This document shows, in pieces, positions 1-10,153 of a DNA stretch of 64,000 bases; the stretch's first letter is position 1, and the number at the start of each line of letters is the position of its first letter. The position numbers and the translations under genes were made by a program. The notes below the pieces were generated by a model, which was not told the DNA's origin, ran no database searches, and was given only the letters and a program-made list of their open reading frames with translations. Origin of the DNA: Trema orientale (taxonomy: Eukaryota > Streptophyta > Magnoliopsida > Rosales > Cannabaceae); assembly GCA_002914845.1 (NCBI GenBank), contig JXTC01000360.1, forward strand, positions 1 to 64,000. Reading direction: 5' to 3'.

Positions 1-839
1 AGAGTTTTCTCTCTCAAAATTGGTGTGTCTTTTTCTCTCTCACGTTCAGGGTATTTATAGCTGAAGTTGGAGTGTTGAGCAGGTTCCCACGTCTCTAATG
101 GTGGCTTCTGATTGGCTGTATGATGTGTCAATTACTCACAATTCCCTCTTTCCTTTTCTCTCTCTTCCTCCCCGGTACACGCGTTTTCTGGGCTAAGGGT
201 TGTGATCCCATGCGGCCGAAACCCGTGCGCACTGCACGAAACTCGCGGCTGATTGGCTGAAGGAAAAGGTCAAGTCAACGGGCTGAAGTGGCGCATCCTG
301 ATTGGACGAAAATCCGGTTGCACAAGAGATGAGACGCATCGGATCAGACAACCCTGGAGAGAGGATGGCAGCTGCTGACGTCGGTGGGCCCCAGCTGTCG
401 GCTTCCACTCGCCTGAGATCGCACGTGTGCTGCACGCGCCCGCTTGATGGATGTCGATCACGATCCGACGGCTGAAAAACGCGCATGAATCTCACTCCCA
501 CTCGCGAGATTGGCCCTTCATTTTCCCGATTTTCATTCTTTTTCTTTTATCTAAATAAAATCAAAATTAAACAAAATCAAACTCAAATTCAAATTTAAAT
601 TAAACCTAAATTATAATCTAAATATAATCCGAATTTTTAATAAAACTAAATTATTCTAAACTAAAATAAATTAAATTAAATTAAATACCTAAAATCTAAT
701 AAAAATTAAATAAAATTATATCTAAATACTAAAAATCAAATTAACTATAAAATAACCTAAATTAAACTAAAAATCACTAAAAACACACAAAATATTTAAG
801 AAAAAGAACATAAATAACTCTATTTTCATAGAGTTATCA
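1..839 (-). repeat. LTR, truncated by the window edge
   Basis: On the minus strand this begins TGATAACTCTATG, where a short hairpin is formed by the two copies of aactctat/atagagtt at 815-836. An AT-rich stretch follows (540-780), then a GC-rich stretch (180-520), then a TATA box at 51-60. That order, U3 then promoter, is what an LTR shows. It abuts the reverse transcriptase remnant at 840 with no polypurine tract between, so pol was cut off by deletion, or this LTR belongs to a different element. The probable LTR on the far side of gag (7513-9738) does not resemble it by eye. Open frames inside (for example 193-501) are chance products of the GC-rich stretch. Confidence 0.6.
51..60 (-). promoter_or_regulatory. 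TATA box of the left-edge LTR
   Basis: The minus strand reads CTATAAATAC, a strong plant TATA box. It is followed about 25-50 bases downstream by a GAGAGAAAA-rich leader typical of LTR transcripts. Seen in sequence; activity is inferred. Confidence 0.6.
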
Positions 840-1475
840 GTCTTCTGGGTCCATCTTAATTTGATTATAGCCATTGAACCCATCCATGAAAGAGAACATC
901 TCGTGATTAGCCATGGCGCCGATGAGCATGTCGAGGTTCGGGAGTGGGAAGTTATCCATCGGGAATGCATTATTCAGATCACAAAAGTCTATGCAGATTC
1001 AGATTTGGCCATTTTTCTTTTTAACAGGAACAATATTGGCTAACCAAACAACACGAACACAAGGTCAGGTGAATCCTGCATCAAAGAGCTTCTGGACTTC
1101 CTTTTGAATTTGGAGCTGGATGTGAGTGCTGAAATTTCTGGTTGCTTGCTTAACAGGTTTAATAGTGGGGTTAGTAGCAAGTTTGTGGGTAATTAATTTG
1201 CTACTAAGTCCTGGCATATCTTCGTAAGACCAAGCGAAGACATCGTGGTATTCTTTGAGGAGTGAGAGTAAAGCAGATTCAAATTCAGTATCCAAATTAG
1301 CAGAAATGAAAGTCAGTTTTTTGTCTCCTTCAGCACACAAATTGATCTTTTTCAGTCCATCTTGCGGGTTTGAAGGCTCATCTTGTAACTTGTCAGACAT
1401 GAGGGGAATTGCTTCTATCCCTTCGGCATTTTCTATTTGAAAACTCACCAGGCCATTGCTGACCTCGTCACACCT
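840..1475 (-). pseudogene. Ty3/gypsy reverse transcriptase, N-terminal part, broken
   Basis: One minus-strand frame runs through this stretch with in-frame TGA stops. It carries the gypsy run-up to reverse transcriptase (HDVFAWSYEDMPGL, then KPVKQ, QIQKEVQKLFDAGF), the IVPVKKKNGQI block, a C/F-D-L-N-NAFP block, and the FSFMDGFNGYNQIKM block (near 850-895). The catalytic YVDD-type motif and everything beyond (RNase H, integrase) are missing because the frame ends at 840 against an LTR. The stops fall at positions where the family has arginine, consistent with CGA to TGA change. In life the enzyme would copy element RNA into DNA; this copy cannot. The DVFAWSYEDMPG motif suggests a Tat-like clade; that assignment is by recall, not by search. 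Confidence 0.85.
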
Positions 1476-2370
1476 TCAAAATCTGTACACAGTTCGACCA
1501 TTGGGAAGGGTGTCTTTTTGAAGTAAGACCCTTTTGAGAGTGACCGGATCTGTCTCCATGTCCTCAGAAGATGTATTGGCTATATTACCTAGACTAATAC
1601 CATAAGGCCTTGTAGTGTTGACACTCTCAGCGAGATCCTCATATAGGGTGGACTCTGCCCATAAAATTTCTTCTTTTGCGAAAGGAGTCTTGGTAGCTGG
1701 AATTATGATTTCTTTTTTACCTTTGATGGCTTTTACGTATTGGTGAAGTGTAAAAGGTACCGCATGATGTTGATAAAGCCATGGTCTTCCGATCAAAATG
1801 TGATAAGAGACATTCACATCAATGATATGGAATTTAGTGGATGCTCTGATAGGACCAATTTGTAAATCCACATTGATGCAACCCTTGGAGTTAAAAGTGT
1901 CAGAAGCAAAAGTCAGGTATCGTCTGAAGAACTAACTTGTCTTCAGGGATACCGGCAGCTTTGAAAGTACTCTATGGCATGAGATTGACAGAAGAGCCAT
2001 TGTCGATAAGGGCACGCTTAAGGAGCAACTCGTTCACTTTGGCTTCTAGGTAGAGTGGTTTATTATGGAACAGATGTGGGACTTACGCATCTTTTACAGA
2101 GAAAGTGATTATGTCCTTGCTTCTTTTGGCAGTTCGCTTTACTGCGTGATTGACAGCACAGCATTGTGAACCAAATTTCTGAGAAATCTTGAACAAGGCA
2201 GATGTGGCTTCTCGTCGCGCTTCTTTATTGAACTCAAGAGTGTCAAAAAGATTTTTGAACACTTGAGAGTTCGTGAGGCTATACATCATGTCATTTACCT
2301 CTTGTTCTTTGGAGGAACTTTCTTGGGCTAAGTCTGACTTCGAGCATTCTTTGATTATGCATATTCTCAC
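1476..2370 (-). pseudogene. Ty3/gypsy aspartic protease region, broken
   Basis: The protease active-site block ALIDNGSSVNLMP (D-N-G-S-S) is readable on the minus strand near 1975-2020. The C-terminal flap and hydrophobic part, YHILIGRPWLYQHHAVPFTLHQ, follows near 1740-1830. The two parts lie in different frames, so there is a frameshift near 1925, plus several stops. The segment 2083-2370 is the poorly conserved linker between the gag zinc knuckle and protease. A single TGA at about 1474 separates this frame from the reverse transcriptase frame, showing that gag-pro-pol was once one polyprotein. The role would be maturation of that polyprotein. Confidence 0.8.
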
Positions 2371-3715
2371 TTAGCCACCTCTATGTCTTGGAAAGGGGTT
2401 GATCTCTGCTCTTTGTTGTGGTTGTCATGCAGTATTTCACCTCTTTGATCTCTAATCAAATAATGTCTTCTAACTTTGTAACACTCAGAAGTAGGATGGC
2501 CAATCCTGCGGTGGAATAGGCAGAATCGCGGGTTTGTTAATTATTCTGGCATCCGTGGCATGGTGTTGGGTGGACAGGTTAGATCTCCATCTTCTATCCA
2601 AGCCTAAACGAGTATGTCAATTTGCTCATTGGTGAATGGGATTGCCGGCGGAATATTTTGGTCTCTCCTTGGCGGTCGGTGTTGGTCAACCATAGCTATC
2701 GTCCTCTTTCGCTTGTAAGGCATGGCTCTGGTCGTAGCTTGTGAAGGCATCTGGACAGGAGTTGGCACATACATTTGGGACATAGAAGGCGTTCAGTGTT
2801 GTTGACTCAGGACTTCAAGTTAGCAAAATTGGTAATGACATGATTTTCAATGTGAATTGGGTATGGGGTCAACATCCCATTGACGCAGATGCAAATGAGT
2901 CCTCTTTCGGATACCATCTCTCTGCAATCAAGAGCAATTTCTTTGAATCTCCATACAAAGTGAGAAAGAGACTCATTTTCTCACTGCTTTAGAGTAGCAA
3001 GGTCGGCTAACTCCAAGTTTCATTCTGCTATGAAGAATTTAGTACAGAACTGTTACTAATTCTTCCGAAGTGGTAATACTGTCGGCTGGTAGGTTGACGA
3101 ACCACGAGTAGGCTCTATCGATAAGAGACTTAGAGAATTCTCTCAAACAGAGCTCATGGTCGGAGGCATAAACCCCAAGATCATCAAGGAAGCTGATGAC
3201 ATGTTCTCTAGTATTGCCGCTTTTGCCATTAAACTTCTTGAATGAAGGGTTGACATAGTCCTTTAGATATAGCTTCGAAGTAATGCAAGCAGGATAGGAA
3301 GGTTGGAATTTCATAGCTGCTGCACTTCTGTGGGCTCTTTCGGCTTCATTCTTGATCATTTCTTGCAATTGCTCCTTAGTGATAAAATTTGGTGAAGAGG
3401 TGTTGCCAGTATCACTTGGTGTGGTGATGGTTACATTGGCAATATTTCCATTAACTTCGGGTAGCGTAGAGCTTTGGTTCGTTGTAACAGGCGGAATGCC
3501 ACTTAGGTCAAGGGTCGGGGTAGAAGATCCAGCTTCATTCGATCTTCTTTCTCCAGTTAATCATTGTAGGATTTGAGCATGAAATGCCTGTATATCTCCC
3601 TGATATTATCTGAGATCATTGAGTGAATTGGTCAGGCTATTAACCACATTAGCCAATTCGATATTGGAGGACTCTTGTTGTTGTTATGGTTGAGGATGTT
3701 GTTGATGACTATCCA
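2371..3715 (-). pseudogene. Ty3/gypsy gag (capsid plus zinc knuckle), broken
   Basis: The likely start is the ATG at 3713-3715 (MDSHQQHPQP, glutamine-rich, then a TAA where CAA is expected). The core gag domain is open from 3368 to 3039 and includes KKFNGKSGNTREHVISFLDD and AYSWFVNLP, the classic retrotransposon gag fold region. Near 2480-2530 a CxxH…HxxxxC knuckle, CLFHRRIGHPTSEC, is readable in another frame; this is typical of Tat-like gag nucleocapsid. Stops at the N terminus are CAA to TAA and TGG to TGA, all transitions. Gag would form the virus-like particle. The leader and primer site lie to the right, interrupted by the element at 4045-7466. Confidence 0.85.
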
Positions 3716-3803
3716 TTTTGAAAAAGGGAAGATGGAACTTTAATAATAATGTTGCTGGAATAGAATTTCAACAACAAGAAAGGGAGTGTTCAGGGATGGA
3801 ATA

Positions 3804-3975
3804 GACAGAGTAACAGTTTACAGAGTAACAGCACACCGTCGAGTGTCAAAAATGAAATCGGCAGAGTAACGGTACACTACCGGATGTTGAGAAATGAAAC
3901 AGACAGAGTAACGGTACACTGCCGGATGTTTAAGAAATGAAACAGGTAGAGTAACGGTACACTGCCGGATGAAAC
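3804..3975. repeat. 42-43-bp tandem repeat in the gypsy leader
   Basis: The unit gcagagtaacggtacactrc…ggatgttgagaaatgaaaca recurs at 3861, 3903 and 3946, with a more divergent copy from 3804. It lies between the gag start and the probable 5' LTR of the minus-strand gypsy element, in its untranslated leader. Confidence 0.75.
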
Positions 3976-4305
3976 GGACAAGGTGACAAGCTGCACTTGC
4001 GGACCTTGGGAATCCTAAAGAAACATCAGTTTTCCTTTGGCTACTGATAAGTGTATTTTACACTTATCTTTATTATACTTCCAAGCTTAAGAATTGCTCG
4101 TCTTTGAGCTCTTTTTACTTGTTTTAGTATTTTTGATGTATATTTCAAGTGAGATGCCCTTGAGCGTAGAATATTATTTTTCGGAGTTAAATTGGTGATA
4201 AATCAAGGCAATTAAGTGACAAATTCGTACTGCAGGAGGGAAAACCAGTGATAGAACGTAGAGTGAAGTTAGAAGCAAAACAACTAGGCGCAGCACAAAG
4301 AAAGT

Positions 4306-4550
4306 GAAGCTGCAGCCCCACGATTTGGGGCTACAGCCCATGAATTTTGGAGCCGTAGCCCCATGGATTTGGGGCTGCAGTGCCATTTTCGTGAGGCTGC
4401 AGCCCCAAATCCGTGGAGCTGCAGCCCCACTTTCATGGCGTCGCAGCCCTAAATCCTTAAGGCTGCAGCGCCATTTCTGTGGCGCCACAACCTCAAGCTT
4501 GTGGCACTGCAGCACCACCATTCGGCGCCGTAGCGCCTTCTTCCTGCCAG
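4306..4550 (+). repeat. 22-bp GC-rich tandem repeat in F0 left LTR U3
   Basis: Eleven consecutive units of 22 bp (one of 21) follow the pattern ctgcagccccaaatccgtgg with a variable tail. It ends about 60 bp upstream of the TATA box. The matching block in the right LTR is 6187-6425. Related modules occur at the same relative place in the F1, F2 and F4 LTRs. Confidence 0.9.
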
Positions 4551-4610
4551 CCGTGGCGTTGCAGCATCAAAAAGTTGCAGAAAACCCAGATCTTGCTCGT
4601 GACAGCTCCT

Positions 4611-4620
4611 CTATTTAAAT
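4611..4620 (+). promoter_or_regulatory. TATA box, F0 left LTR
   Basis: Reads ctatttaaat just downstream of the 22-bp repeat block and upstream of a CT-rich leader (tctctttctctcatct). The same box is at 6475-6484 in the right LTR. Confidence 0.6.
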
Positions 4621-5234
4621 TCTCTTTCTCTCATCTGAAGGGGAGGCCCCAAAGGCCCTAAAGAGGGGCGAAAGCCCTAGCAGCCAAAAGGTTCTAGAGC
4701 TCTTCCAGGAGGAATACAACACCAAGGAGGGGATTGAGAAAGAAGAATCAGATTTGAGCTTCAAAAGAGTTTTTCTTTCCCTTCTCTGTTTTTCTCTTCT
4801 ATTTTCTTCAAATGAACGTGTATCATTGTTGTTATATTTGTTTTGATTTCATTTGTATGAAGATGAGCTAAACTTTATTTCTAGGGAGGTAATTAAACCT
4901 CTAATGTAATCCAACTATATTTGTTTTCCTCATTTTTTCTTGTTATCCATGGATGAGTTAATTGTTCTACCTTGTATTTAATGCTTCTATTTACTTGGCC
5001 ACTAAATAGATTGTTGTTGTGAAATCTATATGACTTTGGGAAGTGGAATATAGATTCAAACTCAGATAGAACATCACAAGATTGCCTAATATAGGGTGAG
5101 TTTGCATAGGATAGGAATATACCTATGTGACTTGTGCAACCTTTTGTGGGGAACTGCCAAGCTTAATGAATCTAATCAATTTATGTTCGGAGTAACATAT
5201 TATCTTGTTTAGACATTTTCACTTGTATCTTGGA

Positions 5235-5938
5235 CTAATCAATTCACACCATAGATGCTTGAAAGTAAATTTTGAATTTGTGATGTAGTGTGAGCAGTTT
5301 TTGAAGAACAAAAATGGGAAATCTTGTTGAAGAAAGAAGTTTGGCTACCTTAAATTAGTAGTCGATTGAAAAAAAAAATGTAAGTTCGGGAGAAATTTCT
5401 ACTGTATGCTTGAAAGAGTTATATTCATTGAGCAAAAAGGGTATCTATGGTGTGAATAAGCCTAAATGATACAATTTCATCCACCCATACCCAAGCCTTG
5501 CATTACAAGCCGATTAAAGACCTATTAATCTTTGATTTAGTACTATTCTACATTAGTGGAGATTGACATGAGAAGCGGGCTTATGAGATGACTGCTTCAC
5601 TTTTGCTGAGACAGTTCCTAGAGTGTCTCTAAGTCTGCATAAAGCGATCCGAGTATGAAGGATTAAATATAAGCAACTATTACACACACACAAAAAGACT
5701 GGACAACAAAGCAAAGCTACTAGCAAATTTGAAATGCTAAACTATTGTGATGCTTTAAGTTTCCTTTGAGTTATATATCTTTTTGAGAGTTTTGAGGCAA
5801 AATTGACCTTATTCAAAAGCTTCGTTTGTGTGTCTTAATTTTGTTTCTGTGTTATTTAGTCAATTCTGGCTTGTTCATTTTTATTGTTTTAGCTCGAGGA
5901 CGAGCTTTAGCTTAAGTTTGAGGGTATTTGATAAGTGT
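5235..5938 (+). other. F0 residual internal region and polypurine tract
   Basis: Non-coding 3' internal sequence with gctcgaggacgagc at 5892-5905 and the polypurine tract at 5924-5938, directly before the right LTR. No open frame with recognisable protein. Confidence 0.7.
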
Positions 5939-7466
5939 ATTTTACATTATCTTTACTATACTTGCAAGCTTAAGAATTGCTCATCTTTGAGCTCTTTTTA
6001 CTTGTTTTGGTGTTTTTGATGTATATTTCATGTGAGATGCCCTTGAGTTCAGAATATTATTTTTCAGAGTTAAATTAGTGATAAATCAAGGTGACTAAGT
6101 GACAAATTCGCGCTGTAGGAGGGAAGAGCGGTGATAGAACGTAGAGTGAAGTTAGAAGTGAAACTACTAGGCGCAGCACAGAGAAAGTGAAGCTGGAGCT
6201 CCACGATTTGGGGCCACAGCCCCAGAATTTTGGCGCCGTAGCCCCATGGATTTGGGGCCGCAACGCCATTTTCGTGAGGCCGCTGCCCCAAATCCGTATA
6301 GCTGCAGACCCACTTTCAGGGTGCCGCGGCCCTAAATCCTTGGGGCTGCAGCGCCATTTCTGTGGTGGCACCGCAGCACCACCATTTGGCGCCACAGTGC
6401 CTTCTTCCTACCAACTGTGGCACCGCAGCGCCAAAAAGTTACAGAAAACCCAGATCTTGCTTGTGACAACTCCTCTATTTAAATTCTCTTTCTCTCATCT
6501 GAAGGGGAGGCCCCAGAAGCCCTAAAAAGGGGGAGAAAACCCTAGCAGCCAAAGGGTTTGAGAGCTCTTCCAGGAGGAAAACAACACCAAGGAGGGGATT
6601 GACGAAGAAGAATCAGATTTAAGCTTCAAAAGAGTTTTTCTTTCCCTTCTTGGTTTTTCTCTTCTATTTTCTTCAAATGAACGTGTATCACTGTTCTTAT
6701 ATTTGTTTTGATTTCATTTGTATGAACATGAGCTAAACTTCATTTCTAGGGAGGTAATTAAACCTCTAATGTAATCCAACTATATTTGTTTTTCTCATTT
6801 GTTCTTATTATCCATGGATGAGTTAATTGTTCTACCTTATGTTTAATGCTTTTATTTACTTGGCCACTAAATAGATTGTTGTTGTGAAATCTATATGACC
6901 TTAGGAAGGGGAATATAGATTTAGACTCAGATAGAACATCGCAAGATTGCCTAATGTAGGGTAAGTTTGCATAGGATAGGAATATACCTATGTGACTTGT
7001 GCAACCTTGTGTGGGGAACTGCCAAGCTGAATGAGTCTAATCAATTTATGTTAGGAGTAACATATTATCTTGTTTGGACATTTTCACTTGTATCTTGGAA
7101 AAGAATTTGTAAATACCATTGAGATCCTGGTTGTTAATTCAAAATAGATAGTTGAACAATGAGGAATACTAGTAGTTGGAGGAGTTAGAGGGTAGATTGC
7201 ATCCCTAGGTTCCTTACTTTTGCTTTGAGTACTATTTTGGTTGCTTGATTTCATTTTCCATTCTTTCATTTTTACATTATATTTACTTTTTTATTCTTGC
7301 ACAAACCATTCAATTATTGTTGTTTAGATAAATTAGAAGCTAATTTCGGTTAGTAGTTAGGAATTGTAAATCGAGTACTCCTCGTAGGATTCGACACTCT
7401 CTTACTCTATATTACTTGTTGCAACCCGTACACTTGCGGTGTTTGTGTGTTAAAAATAGCCCAACA
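5939..7466 (+). repeat. F0 right LTR, full length
   Basis: 1,528 bp, TGATAAGTG…CCCAACA. It contains the 22-bp repeat block (6187-6425), a TATA box at 6475-6484, and a U5 ending in ttgcaacccgtacacttgcgg. Followed by target duplication cctac. Confidence 0.85.
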
Positions 7467-7614
7467 CCTACTTCGTCACCTTTTAATATTCGAGATCGGA
7501 TTTTGTGTTCTGATTAATTAATAAGACCAATGATTTGTTAAAACAAAGTAGAGAATAATTGAGATTAAGATTAGATTACAGAGTGTATACAAAAAAAAGC
7601 CATCACAACATGTG

Positions 7615-7880
7615 CCATGTGTCGAAGTCCTGATGGGCGGTCGATATAGAAGATGACACTTCCCACAGCATCCTTGCCACATTAGCGGTTACAGGGGTAG
7701 CGTATTTATAATATAACAATAATAATGATGGCGTAATAATAACGTAAGTGTTATCACAATGCTGACACTATGTATCGAAGTCCCAATAGACGGTCGCAAT
7801 AAAGAACGACACTTCCCACGGCGTCCCTGTACGTAGGTGGTTGCAAGGATAACTAGCTTACGGATCGACGATAATATAAT
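7615..7880. repeat. Two copies of a ~153-bp repeat
   Basis: The block tcgaagtcc…cggtcg…gacacttcccac…gcgtcc/catcc is present at 7622 and again at 7775 with substitutions. It lies in the region read as U5/leader of the gypsy element. Confidence 0.7.
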
Positions 7881-8862
7881 AATGCAGAAATAATAAAAGG
7901 TTCTAATTGATGGAGGTGAATAAACTGGCTATAATGTCAACTAGAGATTAGAAATAGAAAATAAAGGGGGTTAGAGATAATAATAATAATAACGACAATA
8001 ATAATAACAGAAATAAGTGATGGATAGTGAGAGAACACAGAATCACGAACTTGTGCCACAGGTCAAGCACCGAGTTCGAGGAGAGTAGCTCGGGGCCCAT
8101 AAATCACTGAAGTGCAAGGGTTAGAAGCTACATGCAAGGAAACTTGTAAAATAAATTAGTAAAAATGGCAGTGTAAAAATAATAGGATAATAGAAAAAGA
8201 TATGAAAAACGGTTGACTAGTAAGGAAATGGTATAAAACTAATTAATTAGTAAGAAAGTAATATAAAACAAATTATGAGATAGAAAGTGACGTAAAATAA
8301 TTATTGGGCCTAGGATATATGAATAAATAAGTGCAGGCTTAGGAAGTAGACATGCAAAAGTAGCTAAACCTATATAAATATTTAGGAAAATTTCAACACT
8401 AAATAGACTTATCAATCAAAACTTACGCATGCATGGACATGCGAAAATGAGTGCGTGTATATACATATATATTTTTGGATATAACAATAGGAATATGTGT
8501 ATTTAGAGATATGTACACGTGTAAGTGTAAAGACTTGGTGACCAAGCTATATAAGATACATACCAAATAAAATTAAGATGAAGCTAATGGCAACTATAAC
8601 AAGGAAATAAAAAGGAAGAAGGATTGAGACTTAGCTTCGGATTATCAAATAAACCGAGATGGTGATGGAGGTGTTGATATTGAGCTTCATATTGTCAAAC
8701 GCACAAAGAGATAATGATGATGTTTGAATGAGATAAGGCCACGGGTTAAAGACAACAAAAAGAGTGATGGTAATATCAATTTATGGAGCCATGGGTTTTA
8801 GGAAAGACAAATGATGTTGGCGGTGGTGTGAACATGAAGTATAGAGGTAATACGATGATGAA

Positions 8863-8875
8863 GGAGTTTTTATAG
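8863..8875 (-). promoter_or_regulatory. TATA box, probable gypsy 5' LTR
   Basis: Minus strand CTATAAAAACTCC; the AT-rich U3-like DNA lies to its right and the leader to its left. Confidence 0.4.
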
Positions 8876-9738
8876 ATGAGATGACCAAATGGTGATAAAA
8901 GGATAGGGTTTTAGTGACTTCGGATTAGAAGTGAATGGTGATATTGGTGGCAATATACCCACGGGTTGAAGGGGAAAGGAGTGATGGTAGTGGTGTTAGA
9001 GATGTATCTAAAAGAAATAGAAGATGGTGACAATAATATGGAGGTCACGGATGAACACAAAGCAAGGGCAAGAGAGCAAAGAGGCCTGAAAACACAATTG
9101 ATTGGAAATAAGGAGAGAAATAGAGCATGGCTAAAGAAAAATAAGAGAGATGTTGTATTATAGATAGTGTATGCTCATTCGGTTACAAATGAGAGCATTA
9201 CCTCTCTATTTTTAGGCAAAGAATGCCTTGTACAATAAGAGGACTTTTACTACAAGGGGATGAGGTGTCAAGTGTCCATTAGCTAGCTTATCTTAATAGA
9301 CAAGGGGATTAGGTGTCAAGCTCTTAAACTAGCTTAATGTAAAAGGACTTAGGCAATAAGTAATTGTAGCTACAAGATCTTAGTGAGCAAGTTGGAAGAA
9401 TCCGGAGCTTTCTAGAGTTGTCTAGAATCATTGGGTAGCTTGTACACGATAGAAGGAGCACCAAAACGATGTGTAGTTCGGCTCTAAGTGACACGTAGTT
9501 TGGCTTCAATAACTTGTAGTTCGAGTATGAGTGGAAAATAGCTTAAACGAAATGTAGTTCTAGCCAAACTACATGTCGTTTTCTTGAGTTCATGTCGTTT
9601 GTCCTATGGCACATGTAGTTTCACTAAGCTTGCTTAAATCTTGCTAATCCCATGCTTAATTACTACTAATTCTCATTTTAGGATTAATCCCGAAAATTGG
9701 GAAAATCCCAAAACACACATTCACCCATCTTCCCAACA

Positions 9739-10148
9739 AGATCATTATTCAATCGTGCTACGTAAACTGGTACAATCTTTGACATGTACACAGTTCAAGT
9801 AAAACCAACTCATAGATTTCATGTAGATTTCGTTTCATATTGTCCTATCATGGGGCACATTATCACATTGAAATACGTCACCCCTTCTCTTTGATTACTT
9901 TGGTTAGGGAAAGAGAACTGGCCTAGAGTTATAAGGCTAGGTACATTTTGTTTGTTGCTTTTGTAACTTGATAAATACAAATTGCATACCCAAAATGTGA
10001 ATTCAAAAGTTAGTAACATTTTTTGCTAACCCTTCAAGGAGTTAGTAACAAAACTCAATATGAACATTTTTTTTTTTTTTAGTAATTGGACGTTTCGAGA
10101 AGTTCTTGGGCTTCTTTTAAAACTCTAGCAAACTTTAGAGTTAGGGCC
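9739..10148. other. Unassigned single-copy-like DNA
   Basis: No gene, repeat or element end recognised, apart from a T15 tract near 10066. It joins cleanly to 11951 if the solo LTR between is removed, so it is the older host sequence. Confidence 0.5.
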
Positions 10149-10153
10149 AAATC

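Larger units (their letters stand above)
4045..5234 (+). repeat. F0 left LTR, 3' end deleted
   Basis: It matches the right LTR from TGATAAGTG through cttgtatcttgga and then stops matching. U3 carries eleven 22-bp GC-rich units, then a TATA box at 4611-4620, then a long U5/R with gaggtaattaaacctctaatg. Confidence 0.85.
4045..7466 (+). mobile_element. Non-autonomous LTR retrotransposon (F0), internally deleted
   Basis: Two plus-strand LTRs (4045-5234 and 5939-7466) flank only about 0.7 kb of internal DNA. The left LTR lacks its last ~300-400 bp, and the primer site, gag and pol are gone, so one deletion ran from the left LTR U5 into the 3' internal region. The internal part ends in the polypurine tract AAGTTTGAGGGTATT preceded by GCTCGAGGACGAGC, as in Athila-like and related families. 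LTRs start TGATAAGTG and end CCAACA. The flanks are gctac (4040-4044) and cctac (7467-7471), a 5-bp target duplication with one mismatch. It sits in the gypsy leader. Confidence 0.85.
840..9738 (-). mobile_element. Decayed Tat-like Ty3/gypsy element, 3' truncated, with nested insertion
   Basis: Read right to left it comprises a probable 5' LTR (7513-9738), a leader with repeats, gag, protease and the start of reverse transcriptase, cut at 840. The leader holds the plus-strand element 4045-7466 between a 5-bp near-duplication, gctac/cctac. All coding parts carry stops of transition type, so the element is old and dead. The outer LTR boundary rests only on the TGTTGGGAAGATGGG end and on a TATA box, so that limit is tentative. 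Confidence 0.6.
7513..9738 (-). repeat. Probable 5' LTR of the Tat-like gypsy element
   Basis: The right end on the minus strand is TGTTGGGAAGATGGG, a plausible LTR start. A TATA box lies at 8863-8875 (CTATAAAAACTCC on the minus strand), and gag lies downstream. The left end near 7513 (…CAGAACACA) is a guess. No convincing primer-binding site is seen between it and gag. Runs of ATGTAGTT-type motifs occupy its U3. Open frames such as 8966-9163 show no known protein. Confidence 0.4.

Noticed and set aside
193..501. 102-codon minus-strand frame in GC-rich DNA
   Set aside because: Lies in the U3 of an LTR, overlaps a second frame of equal length, has no protein motif; a GC-content by-product.
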